Shown here piece by piece: positions 8,869-17,555 of a DNA stretch of 64,000 nt. The first letter of the stretch is position 1; each line of letters starts with the position of its first letter. A program made the position numbers and the translations under genes. Source of the stretch: Cupriavidus consociatus (GTDB lineage Bacteria; Pseudomonadota; Gammaproteobacteria; Burkholderiales; Burkholderiaceae); contig NZ_JAGIQA010000025.1 of NCBI RefSeq assembly GCF_017814975.1, positions 1 to 64,000 on the forward strand, read 5' to 3'. The notes under the pieces were generated by a model. It saw only the letters and a program-made list of their open reading frames with translations. It ran no database searches and had not been told where the DNA came from.

Positions 8869-9037
8869 AAAACAAATCACTCCTTTCAGGATTAAGGCCT
8901 GGGACAGGCGGCCAGCATCCGGGTACGCCGTGCAGACCGGAGTGTCGCCATCCCATGCATTAAAGCCGAATAAGCCTTGGCCGTCTTTCGACTAACGGTC
9001 AATCTATGTAGAATAACTGCCAACGGGAGCATGAAGC

Positions 9038-9898
9038 ATGAAATGGCAGACAATTGAGGCACCGCACGGTGCAGAAGCGCCCCAGCCAATGACCGTTCGA
9101 GCCCAGTCCATTCCGGCTCGCCACGCCTTCCCCGAACACGAGCACGAGTGGCACCAGGTCGTCTATGCGATATCCGGTGCCCTGACGGTCACCGTCGCCG
9201 GCGGCTCTTTCGTCATTTCTCCTGAGCAGGCCGCCTGGCTGCCTACAGGCCACCGGCACCGTGTGGGCTCGTTGCTGGGTGCAGAGTTCCGGAGCCTTTG
9301 GATCAGTGAAGGCGTGGGCGGCGACTTGCCGTTTGCCCAGCCGACTGTGTTCCGGGTATCGCCTTTGCTGAAGGCACTGATTGTTGAAGCCGCCGGGATT
9401 GACGGGAAAGAGGATGCCGACGGCTACACGGGGCGCGTCACGCATCTGATCATTGATCAACTCCGAAGGGCCGAGGCGATTCCTGCTGCGCTGCCCTGGC
9501 CCCGAAGCGAGCCGTTGACGACACTCTGCGAGGCGCTGTACGCCGATCCCGCTGATAGCCGAGGCCCGGAAGAATGGGCCCTTGTGCTGGGCATGTCGGC
9601 GCGAACGCTATCGAGGCACTTTGTCGGTGAGACTGGCGTATCGCTGCGTTCGTGGCGTCGGCGCATGCGGCTGTTCCGCGCAATTGAATTGCTGTGCGGG
9701 GGGATGAGTGTAACTCGCACAGCGATGGAACTGGGCTACGGCTCTACGTCCGCGTTCGTCTATGCATTCCGCCTCGACATGGGTTGCGGTCCCCAGGCGT
9801 TCATGCGCGGGCGCGGTGACGAGAGCGATGGTCGCGTGTCGGCGCCCCGTGCGGCGATCGCCCGGCGGTCGTCGGCCATTGCTGGCTTAAGTACATAG
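9038..9898 (+). CDS. AraC-family regulator with N-terminal cupin domain
   Basis: 286 residues. Residues 20-100 form a cupin (PARHAFPEHEHEWHQVVYA, then SFVISPEQAAWLPTGHRH), the ligand-sensing part. The C-terminal 100 residues are the double HTH (LGMSARTLSRHFVGETG and VTRTAMELGYGSTSAFVYAF). GGGAG precedes ATG 9038. Its stop overlaps the ribosome binding site of the following GntR gene, so the two regulators are probably translated from one transcript. Confidence 0.88.
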   Translation: MKWQTIEAPHGAEAPQPMTVRAQSIPARHAFPEHEHEWHQVVYAISGALTVTVAGGSFVISPEQAAWLPTGHRHRVGSLLGAEFRSLWISEGVGGDLPFAQPTVFRVSPLLKALIVEAAGIDGKEDADGYTGRVTHLIIDQLRRAEAIPAALPWPRSEPLTTLCEALYADPADSRGPEEWALVLGMSARTLSRHFVGETGVSLRSWRRRMRLFRAIELLCGGMSVTRTAMELGYGSTSAFVYAFRLDMGCGPQAFMRGRGDESDGRVSAPRAAIARRSSAIAGLST

Positions 9899-9907
9899 GA
9901 GGCATCC

Positions 9908-10576
9908 GTGCAAAACAACCTGGAAGAAGCCGGCAACGAACTCGCGTTGCAGGAGCGGATCAAGTCGCTCATCGTCCAGGGCGAGTTCGAGATGGGGCAG
10001 AAAATCAGCGAGGAACAGCTGGCTCAGCGATTCGGCATTGGCAAGGCGCCGATTCGCCGTGCCATTGCATCGCTCGCGGCGATCGGGATCATTCAAGTCA
10101 AGCCGCGGATCGGTACGTTTATCTTTTCGCTGAATGACGCTGAGTTTGACCAGCTCAACCTGGTCAGGGCCCTGCTCGAATGTGCCGCCATCAGGCTGGC
10201 GATGAGCGAGAACGCATCGGGATATACGCTGGCGATGCGAAACAATGTCTCCAGCGCGGAAGGGTTGGATTTCAAGGACAACTATCGCCGCGCCTACCGG
10301 GAACTCGACCGGCAATTCCACAAACTATCCTTTGTCTATGCCGCTAACCCATACCTGACGGACGCCTACGCGACCCTGGACATCAAGATCTGGGCCATGA
10401 GGAGTCTGTTGACGTTTCCCGATTCCCATTTTCAATCGTCGCTCAATGCGCATCGGTCCATCGTCGTGTCGCTGGAGGCTGGTGACGTGGACAGCGCGTG
10501 CGATCGTCTGCAGGAACACATTCGCAAGAGCTTCTCGGAGCGCGAACGCAATCTGCTGAGCCAGATCGATTCATAG
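9908..10576 (+). CDS. GntR-family (FCD) transcriptional regulator
   Basis: 222 residues from a GTG start preceded by a perfect AGGAGG (9897-9902). An N-terminal winged HTH (ISEEQLAQRFGIGKAPIRRAI) is followed by an FadR-C/FCD helical ligand domain with the metal-ligand pattern around FHKLSF and NAHRSIV. It lies 270 bases upstream of the enolase-superfamily operon. The palindrome GTCAGGCCTGAC in that gap, repeated upstream of the Bug gene at 5.8 kb, is a strong candidate operator for it. Confidence 0.88.
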   Translation: MQNNLEEAGNELALQERIKSLIVQGEFEMGQKISEEQLAQRFGIGKAPIRRAIASLAAIGIIQVKPRIGTFIFSLNDAEFDQLNLVRALLECAAIRLAMSENASGYTLAMRNNVSSAEGLDFKDNYRRAYRELDRQFHKLSFVYAANPYLTDAYATLDIKIWAMRSLLTFPDSHFQSSLNAHRSIVVSLEAGDVDSACDRLQEHIRKSFSERERNLLSQIDS

Positions 10577-10629
10577 CGCAAGCGGCGCGCCTCTCCACCA
10601 GGCCGTCTTCCACCGTCAATCAGGGGAAA

Positions 10630-10650
10630 CGTCAGGCCTGACATGTCAGA
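10630..10650 (+). promoter_or_regulatory. Candidate GntR operator upstream of the enolase-superfamily operon
   Basis: CGTCAGGCCTGACATG followed by TCAG, holding the palindrome GTCAGGCCTGAC at 10631-10642, about 200 bases before ATG 10846. It is nearly identical over about 20 bases, in the same orientation relative to the downstream gene, to the site before the Bug gene at 5.8 kb. Confidence 0.55.
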
Positions 10651-10845
10651 TCGCCTGCCGGTCGATTGACCGTTCGATCATCGAATTCCTACACTCGCTC
10701 GCGCCGGGTCGCAATCGATGGCCAGCGCGGAGCAGCGCCGCGCCATGACAGCAGCGACTCGCTTAAGCCAGTCCGGTGCCGCGCAGGCCAGTACCGCTGC
10801 GCACGCCTGGGATTTGTCGAATGAGCGATCACTAGTGAGGAAGAC

Positions 10846-12048
10846 ATGAAGATTACGAAAGTGGAGATCTTCGATTGCGAAGTCAATCGAAAGGATGCGT
10901 CGATGGCGAAATTCAACCCGGTCCTGCTTCGGGTCCACACGGATGCCGGCGTCAGCGGCATCGGCGAGGTGGGCCTCGCCTATGGTGCCGGGGCCAAGGC
11001 CGCCGTTGGCGTCCTGCGGGATTTCGCCTCATTCATTATCGGCAGGGATCCCATGAAGGTCGAAGCGATCTGGGAACTGCTGTTTCGCACCACTTATTGG
11101 GGCGCGGGCGGCGGGCCGGTGATCTACGGCGGCATCAGCGCGATCGACATCGCGCTATGGGACATCCGCGGACAAGTGATGGGACAGCCGATCTATCAGC
11201 TATTGGGCGGCAAGACCAACGACGACCTGCGCACGTACGCCAGCCAGCTCCAGTTCGGGTGGGGCGATGTGTACTCGCAAAATGTCACGCCCGACCAGTA
11301 TGCGGCCAGCGCCCGGGCCGCCATCGAGGAAGGCTACGATGCAGTCAAGGTGGATCCGCTGCAGATCGGGCGCGATGGCGTAAAGACCGGCGTAACCAAA
11401 ATCAACCAGAAACACTATGGTCTGTTGAGCCATGCCGAACTGGAAATGGGCGTCGAGCGCATCGCGGCGATCCGCGAAGCGGTCGGACCCAATGTGGACA
11501 TCATCTGCGAGATCCATTCGCTTCTCGGCACAAACTCCGCCATCCAGTTCGCGAATGCGATCGAACCGTACAAGATCTTCTACTACGAAGAGCCGGTGAA
11601 CCCGCTCAACTCGAAGAACTTCGAGAAGATCGCAGGCAAGACGTCGATTCCGCTGGCGACGGGGGAACGCTCCTATACGCGTTGGGGGTATCGCGAACTC
11701 CTCGAGAAGCAGACGTTGGCGGTCGTGCAGCCCGATCTGTGCCTGGTCGGCGGGATCACAGAAGGCAAGAAGATCTGCGACATGGCCAACGTGTATGACG
11801 CCACGGTGCAGATCCACATCTGCGGGGGGCCGGTGTCGACGGCTGCGGCACTGCATGTCGAGGCCGTTATCCCGAACTTCGTGATCCACGAGCATCATAC
11901 CTACGCCTTGAAGTCCTGCGTCCGTGAACTGTGCGTGCATGACTATCAACCAGAGAAGGGGCGTTTCAAGGTGCCGGATGCGCCGGGCCTTGGTCAGGCG
12001 CTCAACGATGAAGTCGTGAAGGACTACCTGGCTTATTCCATCGAATAA
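10846..12048 (+). CDS. Enolase-superfamily enzyme (mandelate racemase/galactonate dehydratase-like)
   Basis: 400 residues with both superfamily domains. Putative Mg ligands are Glu222 (CEIH), Glu248 or 249 (YYEEP) and Glu274 (ATGER). His224 next to the first ligand and His324 in IHICGGP are placed as in the acid-sugar dehydratase branch. An AVKVD motif sits at 166-170. Members abstract the proton alpha to a carboxylate and usually dehydrate sugar acids. The RBS is GAGGAAG before ATG 10846. It is the first gene of a plus-strand operon with a cupin, amine oxidase, alcohol dehydrogenase and MFS permease. The substrate is not determinable from sequence. Confidence 0.85.
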   Translation: MKITKVEIFDCEVNRKDASMAKFNPVLLRVHTDAGVSGIGEVGLAYGAGAKAAVGVLRDFASFIIGRDPMKVEAIWELLFRTTYWGAGGGPVIYGGISAIDIALWDIRGQVMGQPIYQLLGGKTNDDLRTYASQLQFGWGDVYSQNVTPDQYAASARAAIEEGYDAVKVDPLQIGRDGVKTGVTKINQKHYGLLSHAELEMGVERIAAIREAVGPNVDIICEIHSLLGTNSAIQFANAIEPYKIFYYEEPVNPLNSKNFEKIAGKTSIPLATGERSYTRWGYRELLEKQTLAVVQPDLCLVGGITEGKKICDMANVYDATVQIHICGGPVSTAAALHVEAVIPNFVIHEHHTYALKSCVRELCVHDYQPEKGRFKVPDAPGLGQALNDEVVKDYLAYSIE

Positions 12049-12375
12049 GGGCTCTAGCCGACGCCGACATTCGGATTCCGCATCCCGGATGCCGCCGCCG
12101 CCGGCGTTGGGCAAACCTTCCAGGCGTCAGGCGCTGCGGGGTCGGCGGGCGCCGGACGGAGTGACCGGTCCCGCCTGAGGGCGGGTAGGAGATGGGTTTG
12201 CGCGCGTACCGCTAAAGATTTTCTTTTTGTGGTGAACACATTATCTCGTTTGTCCGCAGGGTCGAAAACAACAAGAATGGCGATCCAATACCGATGATCG
12301 ATGTCGGCCTTTTTCTCTGTACCGCCTCGCATGAACTGCCGACGTGCAGCGTGTGGAGTGTGCCCCCGTCTCATC
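12049..12375 (+). other. Intergenic stretch with GC hairpin
   Basis: 327 bases between the enolase-superfamily gene and the cupin gene. CCCGCC-TGAG-GGCGGG at 12170-12185 forms a tight hairpin without a following T-run. The rest is AT-richer near 12210-12290 and could hold a secondary promoter for the cupin gene. No coding frame was recognised. Confidence 0.4.
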
Positions 12376-13035
12376 ATGTACGTTAATGCTGATTTCTCGC
12401 GCCGCCTCATTGTCACGCCCGACGCTTACCATTGGGTCGCCTCTCCGCAGCCCGGCGTCAAGCGGATGATGCTGGAGCGTCTCGGGGCAGAGCAGGGCCG
12501 CGCGACAAGCATCGTCCGGTACGCTACCGACTCACATTTCCCGCCGCACACGCATCCGGACGGCGAGGAAATCTTCGTGCTGTCGGGCGTCTTTTCCGAG
12601 GGAAATGCGCACTATCCGGCAGGCTGGTATATGCGCAATCCGCCGGGATCGTCCCATCGTCCGTCGAGCGCGGGCGGCGCCGTCATTTTCGTGAAGCTGC
12701 GGTACATGAAGGCCAGCGAGCAGGAAAGCGTGCGTATCGATACCAACGACGCGGCCCACTGGCGGGAATTTGCGGGCGGAGCGGTCTGCGCGCTGTATTC
12801 GGACGAGACCGAGCGTGTGGCGCTGGTGCGCCTGGATGCCAGGGTGCCGTTGCCATATGGACGTGCCGCGGAACTGTTCGTGCTTGATGGTGAGCTGCGC
12901 GTGGATGGCCAAGGCTATGCGGCGGGAAGCTGGCTGCGCATGCCCGAAGGCGATCACGCGGAGATCGGGGCCGGTGGGGCAGGCGCGACGGTCTACATCA
13001 GGACCCGTGGACCGGCCGAAGCGGAGGCTGCATAA
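12376..13035 (+). CDS. ChrR-like cupin-domain protein
   Basis: About 219 residues from ATG 12376 (MYVNADFSRR). The ChrR-type cupin motif is clear: PPHTHPDGEEIFVLSGVFSE, then YPAGWYMRNPPGSSH, with candidate metal ligands His-x-His, Glu and a later His. A second, weaker beta-barrel half follows (LFVLDGELRVDG, GSWLRMPEGDHAEI), so it is a bicupin. No zinc anti-sigma N-terminal domain is present, so it is probably an enzyme or small-molecule binder rather than an anti-sigma factor. The stop is 3 bases from the next gene. Confidence 0.78.
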   Translation: MYVNADFSRRLIVTPDAYHWVASPQPGVKRMMLERLGAEQGRATSIVRYATDSHFPPHTHPDGEEIFVLSGVFSEGNAHYPAGWYMRNPPGSSHRPSSAGGAVIFVKLRYMKASEQESVRIDTNDAAHWREFAGGAVCALYSDETERVALVRLDARVPLPYGRAAELFVLDGELRVDGQGYAAGSWLRMPEGDHAEIGAGGAGATVYIRTRGPAEAEAA

Positions 13036-13038
13036 GCT

Positions 13039-14190
13039 ATGCAAAGCGCGAAGATTGCCATCATCGGCGCGGGTTTGAGCGGCCTGTACGCGGCGACAAT
13101 GCTCAAGCAGTCCGGCATTGACGACTACGTCATTGTCGAAGCCCGCCCCGTTCTTGGGGGACGCATTCTGTCCACCCTGGCCTCCGGCCAGTCCGGGCCT
13201 GAATTGGAAGACCATGCCTCTGGCCACGTCGATCTTGGACCCACCTGGTTCTGGCCGGCATTCCAACCCGAACTGGATCGCCTGGTTGCCGGGCTCGGCA
13301 TCGCGCGATTCGACCAGTACGAGACCGGCGACATGCTGTCCGAGCGCAGCGCGGGCGCAGCTCCCATGCGGCTGAGGGGCTATGCCAGCTCGCCGGCTTC
13401 GATGCGCCTCGCTGGCGGCATGGGGGCGCTGATTCACGCCTTGCGCCAACGTCTCGAACCGTCCCGGATACTCACCGGCCGGACAGTGCGGCAGCTGCGT
13501 ATCGAAGGCGAAAACGTTGCACTGGATTGCGCCGACGAAGCGGGACTGGCAACGACGATGGAGGCAGAGCATGTCTTGCTGGCGCTGCCGCCACGGCTCG
13601 CGGAGGCAACCATCGCGTTCGCGCCGCCACTGCCGGAGCGCCTGGCGCAGCAGTGGCAGGAGACACCGACCTGGATGGCATCCCATGCGAAATATGTCGC
13701 GGTTTACAACAGGCCATTCTGGCGCGAGGAAGGGCTATCAGGCGCAGCGCGAAGTGCGGTGGGCCCCATGGGCGAGATCCACGACGCATCGATGCCTGGC
13801 GGAAGGGCAGCGCTGTTCGGATTTTTTGGCGTGCCGCCCATTGCCAGGCGGACCGTTTCCGAAGACGTGCTGCGCCTCGCTTGCCGTGCGCAGTTTGCCC
13901 GGCTGTTTGGTCCGCAGGCGGAGAAACCCGTAGCGGACTTTATCAAGGACTGGGCGACCGACAGCCTGACCGCGACGGCGATGGATCTCGAAAGCGGACA
14001 GAATCACCACGCCGTCGCCCCGGCCGCCACGGCGTCATCGGGACCGTGGCAAGGCCGCCTCACCGGCATCGCGAGCGAATGGTCGCGGAACTTCCCCGGC
14101 TATGTCGCTGGGGCGGTGGATGCCGCTGTCAGTGGAACGGAGCACCTGCTGCGCCTGAACCGATCGTTTCCGAAATCTCTGGGCCTCTGA
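13039..14190 (+). CDS. FAD-dependent flavin monoamine oxidase-family protein
   Basis: 383 residues. The Rossmann motif AIIGAGLSGLYAATML is at residues 7-22, followed by VIVEARPVLGGRI. The C-terminal FAD contact is expected near GYVAGAVDAAVSGTEHL. GGAGG precedes ATG 13039. The family oxidises amines or amino acids to imines with H2O2. It is shorter than typical MAO enzymes (about 450), as many bacterial homologues are. Tight spacing (one base to the next gene) shows operon membership. An amine intermediate in the pathway is inference. Confidence 0.82.
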   Translation: MQSAKIAIIGAGLSGLYAATMLKQSGIDDYVIVEARPVLGGRILSTLASGQSGPELEDHASGHVDLGPTWFWPAFQPELDRLVAGLGIARFDQYETGDMLSERSAGAAPMRLRGYASSPASMRLAGGMGALIHALRQRLEPSRILTGRTVRQLRIEGENVALDCADEAGLATTMEAEHVLLALPPRLAEATIAFAPPLPERLAQQWQETPTWMASHAKYVAVYNRPFWREEGLSGAARSAVGPMGEIHDASMPGGRAALFGFFGVPPIARRTVSEDVLRLACRAQFARLFGPQAEKPVADFIKDWATDSLTATAMDLESGQNHHAVAPAATASSGPWQGRLTGIASEWSRNFPGYVAGAVDAAVSGTEHLLRLNRSFPKSLGL

Positions 14191-14191
14191 G

Positions 14192-15223
14192 ATGAAATCT
14201 ACTTATCGCGCGATGCAGATCACCCGTCCTGGATTCCTCGAACTGGTGGAGAGGGCGACACCGTTGCCGGATGCCGGGGAAGTCCTGATCCGGGTGGAGG
14301 CTTGCGGCATGTGCGGGGCGGACATCGGTGATATCGAACAGGCCAACCCTGCGCACCAGCCGCCCCGGGTACCCGGGCATGAAATCGTTGGACGGATCAT
14401 CGCGGTTGGCGCCAATACGCCAGCCATGTGGAAGACTGGCATGAGGGTGGGCCTTGGGCGGCTTGGCGGACACTGCAATGCATGCACGCAGTGCCGGCGG
14501 GGCCAATTCCAGCTTTGCCAGAACCAGTCGTTCGTCGGCGCGAACTGCGATGGCGGCTATGCCGAAATCGTCCGGGCCCGCGCGACAGGGCTTGTTTCCA
14601 TCCCTGACGAACTGAGTGCCGAGGAAGCGGCCCCGCTCCTTTGCGCGGGGATCGCCACCTTCAATGCGCTGCGCAAATCTGGTGCCCAGGCCGGGGATCT
14701 GGTCGCCATCCTTGGTATCGGCGGCCTCGGTCATATGGCCATACAGTACGCCAGGAAAATGGGCTTCAAGGTGATCGCGGTGGGGCGCGGCAGCGATATC
14801 GCAAAAGAGGTGGCGGAACTTGGCGCGCATGGATACCTGGACACCGATGCAGCGGACGCCGCGGAGGCGTTGCAGCGCATGGGTGGCGCGCAGGCCGTGA
14901 TCTCGACGATTGGCGACGCGGAGGCCGTATCGGGTCTGCTTCCAGCACTGGTGCCGCAAGGGCGGCTTGTCGTTCTTGGCGGCACCAAGAACCCTCTCTC
15001 GGTGCAGGCCGGACACCTGGTCGTTGGCGAGCGCGAACTCGTCGGTTCGATTACCGGCACGCCGTATGAGAGCGAGGCGGCGCTGGCCTTCAGCGTACTG
15101 GTCGATGCGCGTCCGCGCTTTGAGTCGATGCCGTTGGCCAAGGCCGGTGAGGCCTATCAGCGCCTGAAGAGGGGGGATGTCAAGTTCAGAATCGTTCTGA
15201 CCATGGGTGCGGATCCTGCCTGA
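14192..15223 (+). CDS. Zinc-dependent alcohol dehydrogenase (MDR family)
   Basis: 343 residues. EACGMCGADIGD holds the catalytic-zinc Cys and PGHEIVGRI the Glu/His segment. The structural zinc lobe with four Cys (CNACTQCRRGQFQLC) is intact. The nucleotide fold AILGIGGLGHMAIQ is followed by VIAVGRG, suggesting NADP or NAD use. The start ATG lies one base after the amine-oxidase stop. Probably oxidises an alcohol intermediate of the same pathway. Confidence 0.88.
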   Translation: MKSTYRAMQITRPGFLELVERATPLPDAGEVLIRVEACGMCGADIGDIEQANPAHQPPRVPGHEIVGRIIAVGANTPAMWKTGMRVGLGRLGGHCNACTQCRRGQFQLCQNQSFVGANCDGGYAEIVRARATGLVSIPDELSAEEAAPLLCAGIATFNALRKSGAQAGDLVAILGIGGLGHMAIQYARKMGFKVIAVGRGSDIAKEVAELGAHGYLDTDAADAAEALQRMGGAQAVISTIGDAEAVSGLLPALVPQGRLVVLGGTKNPLSVQAGHLVVGERELVGSITGTPYESEAALAFSVLVDARPRFESMPLAKAGEAYQRLKRGDVKFRIVLTMGADPA

Positions 15224-15256
15224 CACCGGCGGGCTGCAAGTTCCACCACCTCGCCA

Positions 15257-16453
15257 ATGCAATCCATGAAGTTCAATTCCTCCGTCGCCCGGCTCGCAAT
15301 TGCGCAGGCCCTTTCCGGTGCGAACTCCACGGTCGTGTACGCGACCGGTGCCATCATCGGCAACATGTTGTCGCCGCGCCCCGAACTGGCCACGTTGCCG
15401 ATTTCGCTGTTTGTCGTCGGCATGGCGCTGTCCACGCTGCCGGTCGGGATGCTTGCCCGCCGGTTCGGCAGGCCTGCCGCGTTCCTCGCCGGAAATGCCT
15501 GTGGTGTACTCGTCGGCCTGTTGGCCGCCCTGGCACTGGTCAATCAGTCATTCGCGCTCTACTGTTTTTCCATGCTGTTCGGCGGCGCTTATGCCGCCGT
15601 AGTGTTGACCTTCCGTTTTGCCGCGGCCGAATGTGTCGGCCCCGAAGAAAAGCCGCGGGCCTTGTCGCTGGTATTGGCCGGCGGCGTCGCAGCCGGGATA
15701 GTGGGACCGCAATTGGTGTCTGCCACCATGAACCTGTGGCCACCCCATGCCTATGCCGTCACCTATCTGGGCTCCGCTGCGGTCGCGGTCCTTTCGGCAA
15801 TTGTCCTGCGCGGCATCAAGTTCCAGGTCCGCACGACAGGGTCGCGCAGCAGCCGTGGACGTCCGATCCGCGAGATCCTCCGGCAACCGCAGCTGATGGT
15901 TGCCATGCTGTGCGGTGTGGTCAGCTACATGATGATGAATTTCATGATGACTTCCGCGCCGCTGGCGATGGAACTGTGCGGAATTCCTCGTCTCTACTCC
16001 AACTACGGTATCGAGTTGCACGTCATCGCAATGTACGCGCCCAGTTTTTTCACGGGGCGCCTGATCGCCCGTTTCGGTTCGCCGGCAATCGTCCTCGCGG
16101 GCCTGGCGCTGACCGGACTGGCGGCGCTGGCGGGCATGAGCGGCATGACCGTCAATCATTTCTGGGTCGCGCTGATCCTTCTCGGGGTCGGCTGGAACTT
16201 TGGCTTCCTGGGCGCGTCCGCGATGGTGCTGACTTGCCACGCGCCGGAGGAAGGGCCACGCGTGCAATCGCTCAACGATTTTGTCGTGTTTGGGGCAATG
16301 GTCCTGGGATCGTTTGTTTCCGGTAGTCTTCTTTCTGCCTTTGGCTGGACAACGGTGACTTCGCTGATCCTGCCGCCGGTCATTCTCGCCGCTGCCGCGC
16401 TGCTTTGGCTTCAATGGACCAGCGTGGCACCGTCCAGGCAGCACTGTGACTGA
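15257..16453 (+). CDS. MFS transporter
   Basis: About 398 residues with 12 hydrophobic segments. MLARRFGRPAAFLAGNACG is the conserved loop 2-3 motif. It ends the enolase/cupin/amine oxidase/ADH operon and is followed by a good intrinsic terminator. Two in-frame ATGs (15257, 15266) are possible. Likely role: uptake of the operon's substrate alongside the co-regulated Bug receptor. Confidence 0.83.
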   Translation: MQSMKFNSSVARLAIAQALSGANSTVVYATGAIIGNMLSPRPELATLPISLFVVGMALSTLPVGMLARRFGRPAAFLAGNACGVLVGLLAALALVNQSFALYCFSMLFGGAYAAVVLTFRFAAAECVGPEEKPRALSLVLAGGVAAGIVGPQLVSATMNLWPPHAYAVTYLGSAAVAVLSAIVLRGIKFQVRTTGSRSSRGRPIREILRQPQLMVAMLCGVVSYMMMNFMMTSAPLAMELCGIPRLYSNYGIELHVIAMYAPSFFTGRLIARFGSPAIVLAGLALTGLAALAGMSGMTVNHFWVALILLGVGWNFGFLGASAMVLTCHAPEEGPRVQSLNDFVVFGAMVLGSFVSGSLLSAFGWTTVTSLILPPVILAAAALLWLQWTSVAPSRQHCD

Positions 16454-16475
16454 TTACGGAAGCTTGCACGGCACG

Positions 16476-16506
16476 AAGCCGGGGATCGGACTGCTCCGGC
16501 TTTTTT
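16476..16506 (+). terminator. Rho-independent terminator
   Basis: AAGCCGG (16476-16482) pairs with CCGGCTT (16496-16502) and continues into a T-run (TTTTTT from 16501). It sits just after the MFS stop and between convergent genes. Confidence 0.75.
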
Positions 16507-16540
16507 CGGTCCGCGGGCATTCGTCGGAAGCACTGGCCTC

Positions 16541-17428
16541 CTAGCGGCCCGATTGCCGAGCCATGTCGACAAAGCCGGCTATGTATGCGGTGTTCTCGTC
16601 GCCGCGCCGAAAGCCGAGATTGATGCTCTTGCTGATACCTCGCTTCCCCAGGCGCAACGCCCGCAATGGCATGCCGGCGCCTTCCTCGTCCACCAGCCAG
16701 TCCGGCAGCACGGAAACGCCTCGCCCGGCGGCAACGAGCTGGAGCATCAGGTCTGTCACCTCGGCAGTACGGTGACGTTTCGGCTTGCAATGCGCCGGGA
16801 CGAGGAAGCGCGTGTAGATGTCCAGCCGCTCGATGCTGACCGGGACCGTAATCAGGGTCTCGTCGATCAGATCCTGTGGCCGTACGAAGGACTGGGCTGC
16901 CAAGGCATGCGATTCGTGAACGACCAACACCAGTTCGTAGTCGATCACCGGTGTGAAGGACAGTTCCGGCAACTCGATCGGATCGGGTGTGATCAGCATG
17001 TCGATCTCATGTCCCAGGAGTGCCGCAACGCCGTCAAAACGGAACGACGTCCGGACATCGAAGTCGACGTCAGGCCAAGCCGCCAGGTAATGCGGCGTCA
17101 ATCGCGCCAGCCATTTCTGGCAGGGGTGGCATTCCATGCCGACCCTAAGTGCACCACGCCGTCCTTCGGCGAAATCTGCAAGGATGCGCTCGGCGTGTTC
17201 CAGCTGGGGCAGCAGGCGATCAGCCAACGCGAGCAGGTATTCCCCCGTTTGCGTGAAGCGCAGGCCACGGCCGTTCTTCGTCCAGATGCTGACGCCATGG
17301 TGGTCCTCCAGCTTCTTCACCATGTGCGAGAGCGCCGACTGTGTGACGTTCAGCTTTTCCGCCGCTGCCGTGACGCTGCCGGCACGGCGGACTTCGACCA
17401 GTGCCGCAAGATGTTGCCGATCCAGCAT
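16541..17428 (-). CDS. LysR-type regulator, MetR-like
   Basis: 295 residues. The N-terminal HTH (VTAAAEKLNVTQSALSHMVKKLE) and, near residue 97, the segment VGMECHPCQKWL resemble the IAIECHSCIQWL region of E. coli MetR, as does the AAGRGVSVLPDWLVDE end of the effector domain. MetR responds to homocysteine in methionine metabolism. Here the gene is divergent from a MalY/PatB-type C-S lyase, which fits sulfur amino-acid control. The precise co-inducer is inference. Confidence 0.82.
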   Translation of the reverse strand: MLDRQHLAALVEVRRAGSVTAAAEKLNVTQSALSHMVKKLEDHHGVSIWTKNGRGLRFTQTGEYLLALADRLLPQLEHAERILADFAEGRRGALRVGMECHPCQKWLARLTPHYLAAWPDVDFDVRTSFRFDGVAALLGHEIDMLITPDPIELPELSFTPVIDYELVLVVHESHALAAQSFVRPQDLIDETLITVPVSIERLDIYTRFLVPAHCKPKRHRTAEVTDLMLQLVAAGRGVSVLPDWLVDEEGAGMPLRALRLGKRGISKSINLGFRRGDENTAYIAGFVDMARQSGR

Positions 17429-17451
17429 GCATGACTCCAGTTCATTGGTTC

Positions 17452-17476
17452 ATGAAAAGATACCATTTTTTCTCAT
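17452..17476. promoter_or_regulatory. LysR-type inverted repeat in the divergent promoter
   Basis: ATGAAAA (17452-17458) and TTCTCAT (17470-17476) form an imperfect inverted repeat with an 11-base spacer. TTCATGAA overlaps its left arm. The dyad lies between the MetR-like gene and the C-S lyase gene and is a candidate binding site for the former. Confidence 0.45.
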
Positions 17477-17555
17477 GTAATTGCGCTGCTATGCTGCCTT
17501 CCATTCAAGCAAGTCGGCGCACGTTGGCGCCTCCCTCCAGCAACAGAAGGAAGTC

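Noticed and set aside
12532-13686. 384-codon minus-strand frame across the cupin and amine-oxidase genes
   Set aside because: Spans two real genes in antisense; Arg/Gly/His-rich composition typical of a GC shadow.
14129-15262. 377-codon minus-strand frame opposite the alcohol dehydrogenase
   Set aside because: Antisense shadow; the zinc and nucleotide motifs are on the plus strand.
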